A program made the position numbers and the translations under genes. DNA of 5,897 bases. It comes from Streptomyces violaceus. Its GTDB lineage: Bacteria > Actinomycetota > Actinomycetes > Streptomycetales > Streptomycetaceae. The stretch lies in contig KL569203.1 in assembly GCA_000715635.1 (NCBI GenBank), positions 4,169 to 10,065 of the forward strand. The letters are read 5' to 3'. Position 1 is the stretch's first letter; every line of letters starts with the position of its first letter. Shown here piece after piece: positions 1 to 5,292 of this stretch. The notes under the pieces are model-generated. The model was not told where the DNA came from, searched no databases, and saw only the letters and a list, made by a program, of their open reading frames with translations.

Positions 1-648
1 CCACTCCGGCACCTGGAAGGACGGCGTCCGCCGGTCCGGCACCAGCTCCCCCGCGCCGTCGCGCACCGCCGGCACCAGCGAGCCCCGCTCGTCCACGACG
101 AACGAGCGCGCGAAGGCGCCGTAGCGGACGTACAGCGGACCCTCGCCCCAGCGCAGATCGGTGAGGATGTACGGACCCTCGAACCCCTCCAGCAGCGCGC
201 CCAGCTCGCGCAGCACCTCGTGCAGCTGCTCCTCGTCGGCCGGATAGACGGTGACGAACTTGCCGCTGCCGTCGCGGGGCGCGTACTTGGTGTTGCGCAG
301 GTGCAGCAGGTGCGGGCCGGGCACGAATTTGAAGGGGACGCGCCGCTCGACGCAGTAGTCCCAGACGATCCCGGCGATCTTCTCCGCGTTCGCCCGGGTC
401 GCCGAGGCGTGGATCTTCCAGCCCTGCGCGGGACCCTGCAGCGGCTCGCCGTCCGGACCGGGCGGCGTCATCGTCAGCCAGTCCCCGATCCGTGCCGTCT
501 CCCAGCCCTCGGGCACGGGCCGGCGGGCCGTCTCGTAGAGGTGCGCGGCCGCCCCCTGCGAGGCCTCCTGCCCGCCTCGCGCCAGCCGGTCCGGTGTCTC
601 GTAGAAGTGCCGGTCGGCCAGCGCGTACACCTCGTACCGCTTGTCCAT
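1..648 (-). CDS. lanKC: Class III lanthipeptide synthetase LanKC, N-terminal lyase domain (partial, 3' end outside window)
   Basis: Translation from the ATG at 648-646 runs open for 216 codons to the window edge and begins MDKRYEVYALADRHFYETP. Seen: the conserved landmarks of the LanKC N-terminus, WKIHAS (residues 77-82), DYC followed by PFKF (97-108), LRNTKYA (117-123), SGKFVTVYP (128-136) and GPYILTDLRWGEGPLYVRY (158-176). Known for the family: LanKC enzymes (RamC, LabKC, AmfT type) have an OspF/SpvC-like phospho-Ser/Thr lyase, a Ser/Thr kinase and a LanC-like cyclase. They phosphorylate precursor Ser/Thr, eliminate phosphate and form lanthionine or labionin rings in the cytoplasm. The K-x-H of WKIH and later Lys/Arg residues are probable lyase active-site residues (inferred by analogy). 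Family length is about 850-900 residues, so roughly three quarters lies to the left. Start choice: a strong GGAGGGGG ribosome site (653-660, complement) and the conserved N-terminal YEVY motif. The gene is divergent from the regulator at 834. No TTA codon is seen. Confidence 0.92.
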   Translation of the reverse strand, partial: MDKRYEVYALADRHFYETPDRLARGGQEASQGAAAHLYETARRPVPEGWETARIGDWLTMTPPGPDGEPLQGPAQGWKIHASATRANAEKIAGIVWDYCVERRVPFKFVPGPHLLHLRNTKYAPRDGSGKFVTVYPADEEQLHEVLRELGALLEGFEGPYILTDLRWGEGPLYVRYGAFARSFVVDERGSLVPAVRDGAGELVPDRRTPSFQVPEW

Positions 649-833
649 GCGTCCCCCTCCGTGATCGGCACCGAGCCTTCCAGCCACGCGCCGGGCCAGG
701 ACAGTCACGGCTGTCACGAGAACAGCGTGCGGAACGCATAGGTAAAGACATGTTCGGTTCCGTTCGAGCACCCGCGTCGGGCCGGCCCACGGAACGCTCA
801 CAGGGGCTGCGCAGGTGTCGCATAAGCGCTGTA
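649..833. promoter_or_regulatory. Divergent intergenic region between lanKC and the PP2C regulator, with inverted repeats
   Basis: This 185-bp stretch must hold the promoters of both divergent genes. Seen: GACAG-N6-CTGTC at 700-715, overlapping a direct repeat GTCACG (704-709 and 713-718); CGGAAC (730-735) facing GTTCCG (757-762), with the palindrome ACATGT (748-753) between them; and GGAACGC occurring twice, at 731 and 791, exactly 60 bp apart. I could not assign a convincing -35/-10 pair for either gene. The G/C third-position pattern of the downstream reading frame breaks down upstream of 834, which supports a non-coding character. Operator function of the repeats is inference. Confidence 0.5.
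653..660 (-). promoter_or_regulatory. Ribosome binding site of lanKC
   Basis: On the minus strand GGAGGGGG is followed by four bases (ACGC) and the ATG at 648-646. It is the strongest Shine-Dalgarno match in the window, and it fixes the lanKC start. Confidence 0.8.
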
Positions 834-3293
834 ATGGCCAACGTGGTCAGTGAGGGCGCCCGAGAACCCCAAGAACGCAGAACGCGAACGCTGCGTGTCG
901 AAGGTGCCCTCAAAGCGATCGCGGTCGATCAGGAATCGCCGGAACGCGTGCACCGTGTCCTAGAACAGGCACTCGTCTTCGCCGGCGCCGCGTTCGCCGC
1001 CCTGTACACACCCGGCCAGGACGGCGAGCTGCTGCGCCTGGTGGAGTCGGCCGGGGTGCCGAGGACGCTGTACGGACTGCGCGACAGTTATCCGCGCACC
1101 GGGCGTTCCCCGGTCGCCGAGGCTCACCGCGGCGGACGCCCCGTCTCGCTGGGCCCAGCGGAACTCGCCGAGCACGTCCAGGCCCGGCGCGTGCCGTCCC
1201 GGGACTTCTTCCTGACGGCACTGCCCGTCCACGGGAACGGCGGCGGCTGTCTTCTCGCCGTGTGCGAGCGCCCCGACGGATTCGACACCGAGGACCGTGA
1301 GTGCCTGCACCTCATCTCCGAGGCGGTCGCCTTCCCCGCCCCGGCCGCGCCCGCCGAGGGCGGTGAACTTCCGCCGGGCGCGTTCAGCCTCGCCATGGAC
1401 ACCGGCCGCGTCCGGGCCGGCGACGACCTGCTGGACCTGTTCGGCCTGGACCCCGTGGAATTCGACGGCCGGGTCGAGACCCTGCTCGGCCTGACCGTGC
1501 CGGAGGACCTGCCCTCGCTGATGTCCGTGGTGGAGGCCGACCACATGTCCATCGGCGACCGGGAGCTGGAGTTCCGCGTGCTCCAGCCCACCGGACCCCC
1601 GAAGTGGCTCCGGCTGCGCGGGCGCCTCCTGGCCGGCGGCGTGGGTCACTCCGCACGGCTCGTGGGCACCGTCGACGACGCCTCCACACTGCGCTCCGAC
1701 GTCACCGACGTGGCCCGCGTCCAGCGCCTGGCCACCGCGCTGGCCACCGCCGTCACCGTCCGCGACGTCGGCAAGGCCGTGGTCGCCGCCCTGCGCCGGC
1801 CGCTCAGAGCCGACCGCATCGCGCTCGCCGAGCTGGAGAGCGACCGGCTCGTCGTCACCGTCCTCGACCCGCCCGAACCCGAGGCCTGGCCCGAGCTGTG
1901 GCGCCGGGAGTGGCGCACCGAATGGCCCGACGCGCCCGTACGCGCCATGCCCACCCTCGCCGCCGCCCTGCGCGAGGGCCGCGCCCGGATCTGGCCCGCC
2001 GGCAGCGCCCTGGAACGCGGCCTGTCCGAGGTCGGCCCCGGCGGGCTCGCCGTCCTTCCGCTGCCCGCCGGGAACCGCATGGCCGGGGCCTGCCTGATCG
2101 GCTGGGACACGCCGCACGACTTCGGCTCCGACGAACGCGCCCTGCTCACCGCCTGCGCCGGCCTCGCCGGACAGGCCCTGATGCGGGCCCGCGCCTTCGA
2201 CGCCGAACACGAACTCGTCGGCATGCTCCAGCGCCAGCTGCTGCCCCGCCGCCTGCCCCGCCTGCCGGGCGCCGAGGCCGTCACCCGCTATCTGCCCAGC
2301 ACGGCAGGGCTGGAGCTCGGCGGCGACTGGTACGACGTCATCCCGCTGCCCGACAACCACGTCGCCCTCGTCATCGGTGACGTCCAGGGTCACAGCGCCG
2401 CCGCAGCCACCCTCATGGGCCAGATGCGCACCGCCCTGCGGGCCTACGCCGTCGAAGGGCACACGCCGGACGTGGTGGTCTCCCACGCCAACCGGCTGCT
2501 CATGGACATGGAGAGCGACCTCTTCGCCACCTGCGCCTATGTCGACATCGACCTGGAGGAGGGCTCCGCCTGGTGCGTGCGCGCCGGGCACCTGCCGCCG
2601 GTGCTGCGCTATCCGGACGGCACGACCGAGATTGCGGAGGCCGAGGGCGGCCCGCCCCTCGGGGTGATCACCCAGGCCGACTTCCCTATGAGCCCGCTCC
2701 GGCTCCCGCCCGGCACCCTGATCGCCCTGGTCACGGACGGGCTCGTCGAGACGCCCGACTCCGACATCGACGAGGGCATGGAACGCCTCGCCGACCAGCT
2801 GGCCGCGTCCGCCCCCGTCGACCTGGGGCTCGTCGCCGACGCCCTCCTCGGCAACGCCCAGCGCAGCGACGACGTCGCCGTGCTCCTGCTGCGCTACGAC
2901 GGCATGGACCTGCGCCCGCTGCGGGAGAGCTGGACGGTGTGGCGCGTGCCGCAGGCGGTCGGGCACGCCCGCCGCTTCGCCCGGCGCACCCTGCGCTCCT
3001 GGGGCGTCACCGAGGACTTCGACGCCGCCCTCCTCGTCGTCTCCGAACTCGTCACCAACGCTCTCGTCCACACCGACGGCCAGGTCCGCATGGACCTCAC
3101 CCTCGTCAACGACCGTCTGCGCGTCGCCGTCGCCGACGCCTCACCGCGCTCTCCGGTCAGACCGACCAGCATCGGCTGGGAGGCCACCGGCGGCCGGGGC
3201 GTCCTCCTCGTCGAGGCACTCTCGGCGACGTGGGGCACACTGCCGGTCAGCGGCGGCAAGCAGGTGTGGGCGGAGTTGGCGCTGGGGCGCTGA
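834..3293 (+). CDS. GAF-PAS-GAF sensor with PP2C (SpoIIE/RsbU-type) phosphatase and C-terminal HATPase (RsbW-type) domain
   Basis: The product is 819 residues with no membrane segment or signal peptide. Domains in order: GAF-like (about 30-165), PAS-like (about 183-285), GAF-like (about 295-455), a linker containing LQRQLLPRRLP, PP2C/SpoIIE phosphatase (about 480-690) and HATPase_c_2 (about 700-817). Phosphatase motifs: GGDWYDV (D498), GDVQGH (D516), RAGH (583-586), TDGLVE (D635) and SDDVAVLLLR (D679, D680), so the metal-binding aspartates look intact. Kinase motifs: SELVTNALVHT (E738, N742), VADAS (D768) and GGRG (786-789), so the ATP pocket looks intact. Family knowledge: PP2C (RsbU) domains dephosphorylate anti-anti-sigma factors and RsbW domains phosphorylate them, so this is a partner-switching regulator in the cytoplasm. 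Its ligands and partner are unknown. Start: ATG 834 is preferred because codons between the in-frame ATG 750 and 834 (GTT, CGA, ATA, GTA) look non-coding. No good ribosome site precedes either start, so the N-terminus is uncertain. Confidence 0.92.
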   Translation: MANVVSEGAREPQERRTRTLRVEGALKAIAVDQESPERVHRVLEQALVFAGAAFAALYTPGQDGELLRLVESAGVPRTLYGLRDSYPRTGRSPVAEAHRGGRPVSLGPAELAEHVQARRVPSRDFFLTALPVHGNGGGCLLAVCERPDGFDTEDRECLHLISEAVAFPAPAAPAEGGELPPGAFSLAMDTGRVRAGDDLLDLFGLDPVEFDGRVETLLGLTVPEDLPSLMSVVEADHMSIGDRELEFRVLQPTGPPKWLRLRGRLLAGGVGHSARLVGTVDDASTLRSDVTDVARVQRLATALATAVTVRDVGKAVVAALRRPLRADRIALAELESDRLVVTVLDPPEPEAWPELWRREWRTEWPDAPVRAMPTLAAALREGRARIWPAGSALERGLSEVGPGGLAVLPLPAGNRMAGACLIGWDTPHDFGSDERALLTACAGLAGQALMRARAFDAEHELVGMLQRQLLPRRLPRLPGAEAVTRYLPSTAGLELGGDWYDVIPLPDNHVALVIGDVQGHSAAAATLMGQMRTALRAYAVEGHTPDVVVSHANRLLMDMESDLFATCAYVDIDLEEGSAWCVRAGHLPPVLRYPDGTTEIAEAEGGPPLGVITQADFPMSPLRLPPGTLIALVTDGLVETPDSDIDEGMERLADQLAASAPVDLGLVADALLGNAQRSDDVAVLLLRYDGMDLRPLRESWTVWRVPQAVGHARRFARRTLRSWGVTEDFDAALLVVSELVTNALVHTDGQVRMDLTLVNDRLRVAVADASPRSPVRPTSIGWEATGGRGVLLVEALSATWGTLPVSGGKQVWAELALGR

Positions 3294-3295
3294 GC

Positions 3296-3308
3296 ACCCG
3301 GCGCGGGT
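3296..3308 (+). terminator. Short hairpin just after the regulator stop codon (weak terminator candidate)
   Basis: ACCCG-GCG-CGGGT is a perfect 5-bp stem with a 3-base loop, starting 3 bases after the TGA at 3291-3293 and followed by TTCCTTG. The stem is short and there is no real U tract, so it may be an attenuating structure or part of the repeated CGGGT motif rather than a terminator. Confidence 0.25.
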
Positions 3309-3342
3309 TCCTTGTGACCGCACGGGTTCACCGGGTACCCGG
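3304..3342 (+). promoter_or_regulatory. CGGGT repeats and GGGTAC palindrome upstream of the CBS gene (possible sigma-B-type promoter or operator)
   Basis: CGGGTTC occurs at 3304-3310 and 3323-3329, and a third CGGGT at 3332-3336 lies inside the perfect 12-bp palindrome CCGGGTACCCGG (3331-3342). GGGTAC (3333-3338) equals the -10 element of Streptomyces sigma-B-family promoters (GNNT-N14-16-GGGTAC/T, established knowledge). It sits about 55 bp before the CBS start. The expected GNNT at the right distance is missing: the nearest upstream GNNT (3306-3309) is 23 bp away. This may therefore be a protein-binding site rather than a promoter. Confidence 0.35.
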
Positions 3343-3392
3343 AGCGACGCGAGAAAGGAAGAACCGCCACGAGCCGAAGAAAGAGGCCCATC

Positions 3393-3812
3393 ATGGCTCA
3401 GCATGTCCGCGACATCATGACCGGCGATCCGGCCACGGTCGAGCCGCAGACCTCCGTCGCCCAGGTGGCCCGCATCATGCGCGACGAGGACCTCGGAGTC
3501 GTCCTGGTGACGGACGGCGACGATCTGCGTGGGTTGGTCACCGACCGTGACCTGGTGATCCGGTCGGTCAGTGAGGGCGGCGACCCGGAGCGGACCACCG
3601 TGGCCGGTGCGTGCAGCGACGACCTGGTCACCATCGGCCCCGACGAGGACCTGGTCCACGCGGTGGAGCTGATGCGTGAGCACTCCGTGCGCCGTATCCC
3701 GGTGGTCGACCACGGACACCCCGTGGGCATCGTCTCCCTGGGCGACCTGGCCATGGAGCGCGACCCGGAGTCCGCGCTGGGCGACATCAGCGCCGCCCGT
3801 CCCAACACGTGA
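3393..3812 (+). CDS. Tandem CBS-domain protein (Hrp1-like)
   Basis: The product has 139 residues and consists essentially of two CBS motifs, about residues 8-58 and 72-122. Typical elements are VRDIMT (5-10), GLVTDRDL (47-54), the second-repeat VRRIPVVD (99-106) and GIVSLGDLA (112-120). It is soluble, with no membrane segment or extra catalytic domain. Family knowledge: CBS pairs (Bateman modules) bind adenine nucleotides and act as energy or stress sensors. Length and layout resemble the mycobacterial hypoxic response protein Hrp1 and the many stand-alone CBS proteins of Streptomyces. The target here is unknown. ATG 3393 is preceded by AGAGG (3382-3386) at 6-base spacing. The gene follows the PP2C regulator by 99 bp on the same strand; a GGGTAC element in the gap suggests separate, possibly stress-sigma-controlled, transcription. 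A role in the same stress response as the upstream phosphatase/kinase is inference from position. Confidence 0.92.
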   Translation: MAQHVRDIMTGDPATVEPQTSVAQVARIMRDEDLGVVLVTDGDDLRGLVTDRDLVIRSVSEGGDPERTTVAGACSDDLVTIGPDEDLVHAVELMREHSVRRIPVVDHGHPVGIVSLGDLAMERDPESALGDISAARPNT

Positions 3813-3861
3813 CAGGTGTGAACAGCTCTGCCCCGCAGACGAGTTGAGAGCCTCGGTCCAG

Positions 3862-3873
3862 GCGTCACGACGC
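3862..3873. repeat. Inverted repeat GCGTC-AC-GACGC
   Basis: This perfect 12-bp palindromic site has a 2-base centre and ends three bases before the GTTT of the promoter candidate at 3876. The centre is too tight for an RNA hairpin terminator, so a DNA-binding site is the more natural reading, if it functions at all. Confidence 0.3.
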
Positions 3874-3875
3874 GC

Positions 3876-3900
3876 GTTTGTTCGGTTTCCCTTTGGATAC
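3876..3900 (+). promoter_or_regulatory. Candidate sigma-B-family promoter upstream of the small ORF
   Basis: GTTT (3876-3879), a 15-base spacer and GGATAC (3895-3900) match the Streptomyces sigma-B-type consensus GNNT-N14-16-GGGTAC/T with one -10 mismatch. Transcription starting about 7 bases downstream would give a leader of roughly 30 bases containing AAGGAAG (3921-3927) before the GTG at 3938. The surrounding bases are T-rich for this genome. The consensus is known from the literature; use by a sigma-B paralogue here is inference. Confidence 0.45.
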
Positions 3901-3920
3901 CCGAGCAGCAGCGGACCCAG

Positions 3921-3927
3921 AAGGAAG
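3921..3927 (+). promoter_or_regulatory. Ribosome binding site candidate of the small ORF
   Basis: AAGGAAG lies 10 bases before GTG 3938 and 19 bases before the next in-frame ATG at 3947. It therefore favours the GTG start. Confidence 0.45.
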
Positions 3928-3937
3928 ATGATGAGTC

Positions 3938-4120
3938 GTGACGTCCATGGACCTGAGTGACAAGCCCGCCGTCCGTCGGCCGGAGACCGGCTGGTCGAAG
4001 GCACGCCGCCTGCGCGGCAAGGCCGCGCTGCGGACCTGCCTCCCCGCCGTCGAGAACCGGGCCACTCCCGGAATCACACGCTCCGGGGCGGAGTGGAACA
4101 TCGTCAGGGGCGAGGACTGA
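3938..4120 (+). CDS. Unrecognised small protein, 60 residues
   Basis: The GTG start gives MTSMDLSDKPAVRRPETGW and the product ends WNIVRGED before TGA 4118-4120. I do not recognise the family. Support for coding: 54 of 60 codons end in G or C, against clearly lower values at positions 1 and 2, which is the usual Streptomyces coding pattern; AAGGAAG lies 10 bases upstream; and a sigma-B-like promoter candidate is at 3876-3900. The protein is hydrophilic and rich in Arg/Lys in its first half, more acidic at the end, with one Cys and two Trp. There is no signal peptide or membrane segment, and no Ser-x2-Ser...Cys core as in class III lanthipeptide precursors. Caveat: an opposite-strand frame (stop at 3865-3867) is also open and shares the same third positions, so composition alone does not fix the strand; the ribosome site and promoter favour plus. 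It could also be a chance ORF or the remnant of a larger gene. Confidence 0.45.
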   Translation: MTSMDLSDKPAVRRPETGWSKARRLRGKAALRTCLPAVENRATPGITRSGAEWNIVRGED

Positions 4121-4125
4121 CCGCT

Positions 4126-4143
4126 CCCCGGAAGGCCGCGGGG
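4126..4143 (+). terminator. GC hairpin after the small ORF (weak terminator candidate)
   Basis: CCCCG (4126-4130) and CGGGG (4139-4143) form a 5-bp stem with an 8-base loop, six bases after the small ORF stop. No U tract follows. It may separate the small ORF transcript from the sugar-nucleotide genes. Confidence 0.25.
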
Positions 4144-4167
4144 TGACGCGCCGAGTAACTCCGCGCA

Positions 4168-4208
4168 TCGACAACCAAAAGAAGTGATGTTCACATCCGC
4201 CGGATCAC
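4168..4208 (+). promoter_or_regulatory. Promoter and operator candidate for the dTDP-sugar genes
   Basis: TCGACA (4168-4173), a 17-base spacer and TCACAT (4191-4196) loosely resemble a vegetative -35/-10 pair. The stretch around 4171-4190 is AT-rich for this genome. Overlapping the -10 is the palindrome GATGT-TC-ACATC (4186-4197). GTGA-TGT-TCAC (4184-4194) and GTGAT/ATCAC (4184-4188 and 4204-4208) share bases with it. A start near 4203 would leave a leader of about 20 bases with AAGG (4213-4216) before ATG 4225. The promoter is a weak match; the palindrome is exact. Confidence 0.4.
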
Positions 4209-4224
4209 GACTAAGGTGAACCGA

Positions 4225-5292
4225 ATGAAGGCTCTCGTGCTGTCCGGCGGCGCAGGAACAAGACTGAGGCCGATCACACACACGTCGGCCAAACAACTGG
4301 TGCCAGTGGCCAACAAGGCTGTGCTCTTCTACGGGTTGGAGTCGATCGCCGAGGCCGGCATCACCGACGTGGGAATGATCGTCGGGGACACGGCCGCCGA
4401 GATCGAGGAAGCGGTGGGTGACGGGTCGAAGTTCGGCCTGAAGGTCACCTACATCCCCCAGGAGCGGCCCCTCGGGCTGGCCCACGCGGTACTGATCGCC
4501 CAGGACTACCTCGGCGACGACGATTTCGTGATGTACCTCGGCGACAACTTCATCGTCGGCGGCATCACCGACCTCGTCGACGAGTTCCGCGGCAGCCGGC
4601 CCGACGCCCAGATCCTGCTCACGCGCGTGGCCGACCCACGCGCCTTCGGTGTCGCCGAACTCGACCCGTCCGGCCAGGTGATCGGCCTGGAGGAGAAACC
4701 CGAGCAGCCCAAGAGCGATCTCGCCCTGGTCGGCGTCTATCTGTTCACGCCCCTGATCCACGAGGCCGTGCGCGCCATCGAACCGTCGTGGCGCGGCGAA
4801 CTGGAGATCACCCACGCCATCCAGCACCTGATCGACTCCCGCGCCGACGTGCGCAGCACGGTCATCAAGGGCTATTGGAAGGACACCGGCAACGTCGGCG
4901 ACATGCTCGAGGTGAACCGTACGGTCCTCGAAGCCATGGAGCGCCGCATCGACGGCGCCGTGGACGACGCCTCGGAGACCATCGGGCGGGTGGTCGTGGA
5001 AGAGGGCGCCCGGATCGTCAACTCCCGCATCGTCGGGCCCGTCGTCATCGGCGCGGGAACCCTCGTCAGCGACTCCTACGTCGGCCCCTTCACCTCGATC
5101 GCGGAGAACTGCCGGATCACCGACAGCGAACTGGAATTCTCGATCGTGCTGCGGGACTCCTCGATCCGGGGCGTCGGCCGGATCGAGTCCTCGCTGATCG
5201 GCCGGCATGTCGAGGTGACCCCGGCCCCCAGCGTCCCCAGCGCCCACCGACTCGTCCTCGGAGACCACAGCAAGGTGCAGATCACTTCATGA
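4225..5292 (+). CDS. rfbA: Glucose-1-phosphate thymidylyltransferase, long (StrD/RmlA-like) form with C-terminal hexapeptide repeats
   Basis: The enzyme transfers dTMP from dTTP to glucose-1-phosphate, giving dTDP-glucose and pyrophosphate: the first step of dTDP-rhamnose and dTDP-deoxysugar synthesis in the cytoplasm. Seen in the 355 residues: nucleotidyltransferase signature LSGGAGTRLRP (6-16), K23 in SAKQLVPV, PLGLAHAV (82-89), metal-binding YLGDN (D107), EEKP (156-159), GELEIT (191-196) and YWKDTGN (217-223). From about 245 to 335 a left-handed beta-helix-like region follows (VVIGAGT, VGPFTSI, SLIGRHV). That region marks the long form used in antibiotic-sugar clusters (StrD) and in some cell-surface pathways, unlike the roughly 290-residue E. 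coli-type RmlA. Start: ATG 4225 has AAGG 8 bases upstream; an in-frame GTG at 4216 overlaps that ribosome site and is rejected. The stop overlaps the next gene's start (ATGA, 5289-5292). No catalytic residue appears to be missing. Confidence 0.96.
   Translation: MKALVLSGGAGTRLRPITHTSAKQLVPVANKAVLFYGLESIAEAGITDVGMIVGDTAAEIEEAVGDGSKFGLKVTYIPQERPLGLAHAVLIAQDYLGDDDFVMYLGDNFIVGGITDLVDEFRGSRPDAQILLTRVADPRAFGVAELDPSGQVIGLEEKPEQPKSDLALVGVYLFTPLIHEAVRAIEPSWRGELEITHAIQHLIDSRADVRSTVIKGYWKDTGNVGDMLEVNRTVLEAMERRIDGAVDDASETIGRVVVEEGARIVNSRIVGPVVIGAGTLVSDSYVGPFTSIAENCRITDSELEFSIVLRDSSIRGVGRIESSLIGRHVEVTPAPSVPSAHRLVLGDHSKVQITS

Noticed and set aside
671..750. Possible lanthipeptide precursor on the minus strand starting at ATG 750 (MSLPMRSARC...)
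   Set aside because: It has no Ser-x2-Ser...Cys core and no ribosome site, contains a TTA codon, and runs out of frame into lanKC with Arg-rich sequence.
492..833. In-frame upstream extension of the sensor-phosphatase reading frame to an ATG at 492
   Set aside because: It would overlap the well-supported lanKC N-terminus on the other strand, and it encodes low-complexity Arg/Pro/Ala sequence typical of a shadow frame.
791..834. GGAAC at 791 as an ECF-sigma -35 for the regulator
   Set aside because: No matching -10 element was found at a 16-18 base spacing.
960..3071. 703-codon minus-strand open frame within the regulator
   Set aside because: It is antisense to a multi-domain protein with intact motifs; its Gly/Gln/Val/His-rich composition is typical of a GC-rich shadow.
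845..3578. A 13-base identity (GGTCAGTGAGGGC) at 845-857 and 3566-3578
   Set aside because: Both copies encode Val-Ser-Glu-Gly in their own frames with common codons; a single short match is most likely chance.
3938..4120. Small ORF as the precursor peptide of the LanKC
   Set aside because: It has only one Cys and no S-x2-S-x2-5-C motif, and it is more than 3 kb away beyond two regulatory genes.
3957..4187. Alternative plus-strand frame with a GTG start at 3957
   Set aside because: Third-position G/C content is ordinary and the product is Arg/Pro-rich, while the overlapping frame from 3938 has the coding pattern.
3865..5268. Long minus-strand open frame opposite the thymidylyltransferase and the small ORF
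   Set aside because: Most of it is the complement of a clearly functional rfbA gene; its translation (Asp/Gly/Val-rich) matches no family, and no ribosome site was found at its candidate starts.
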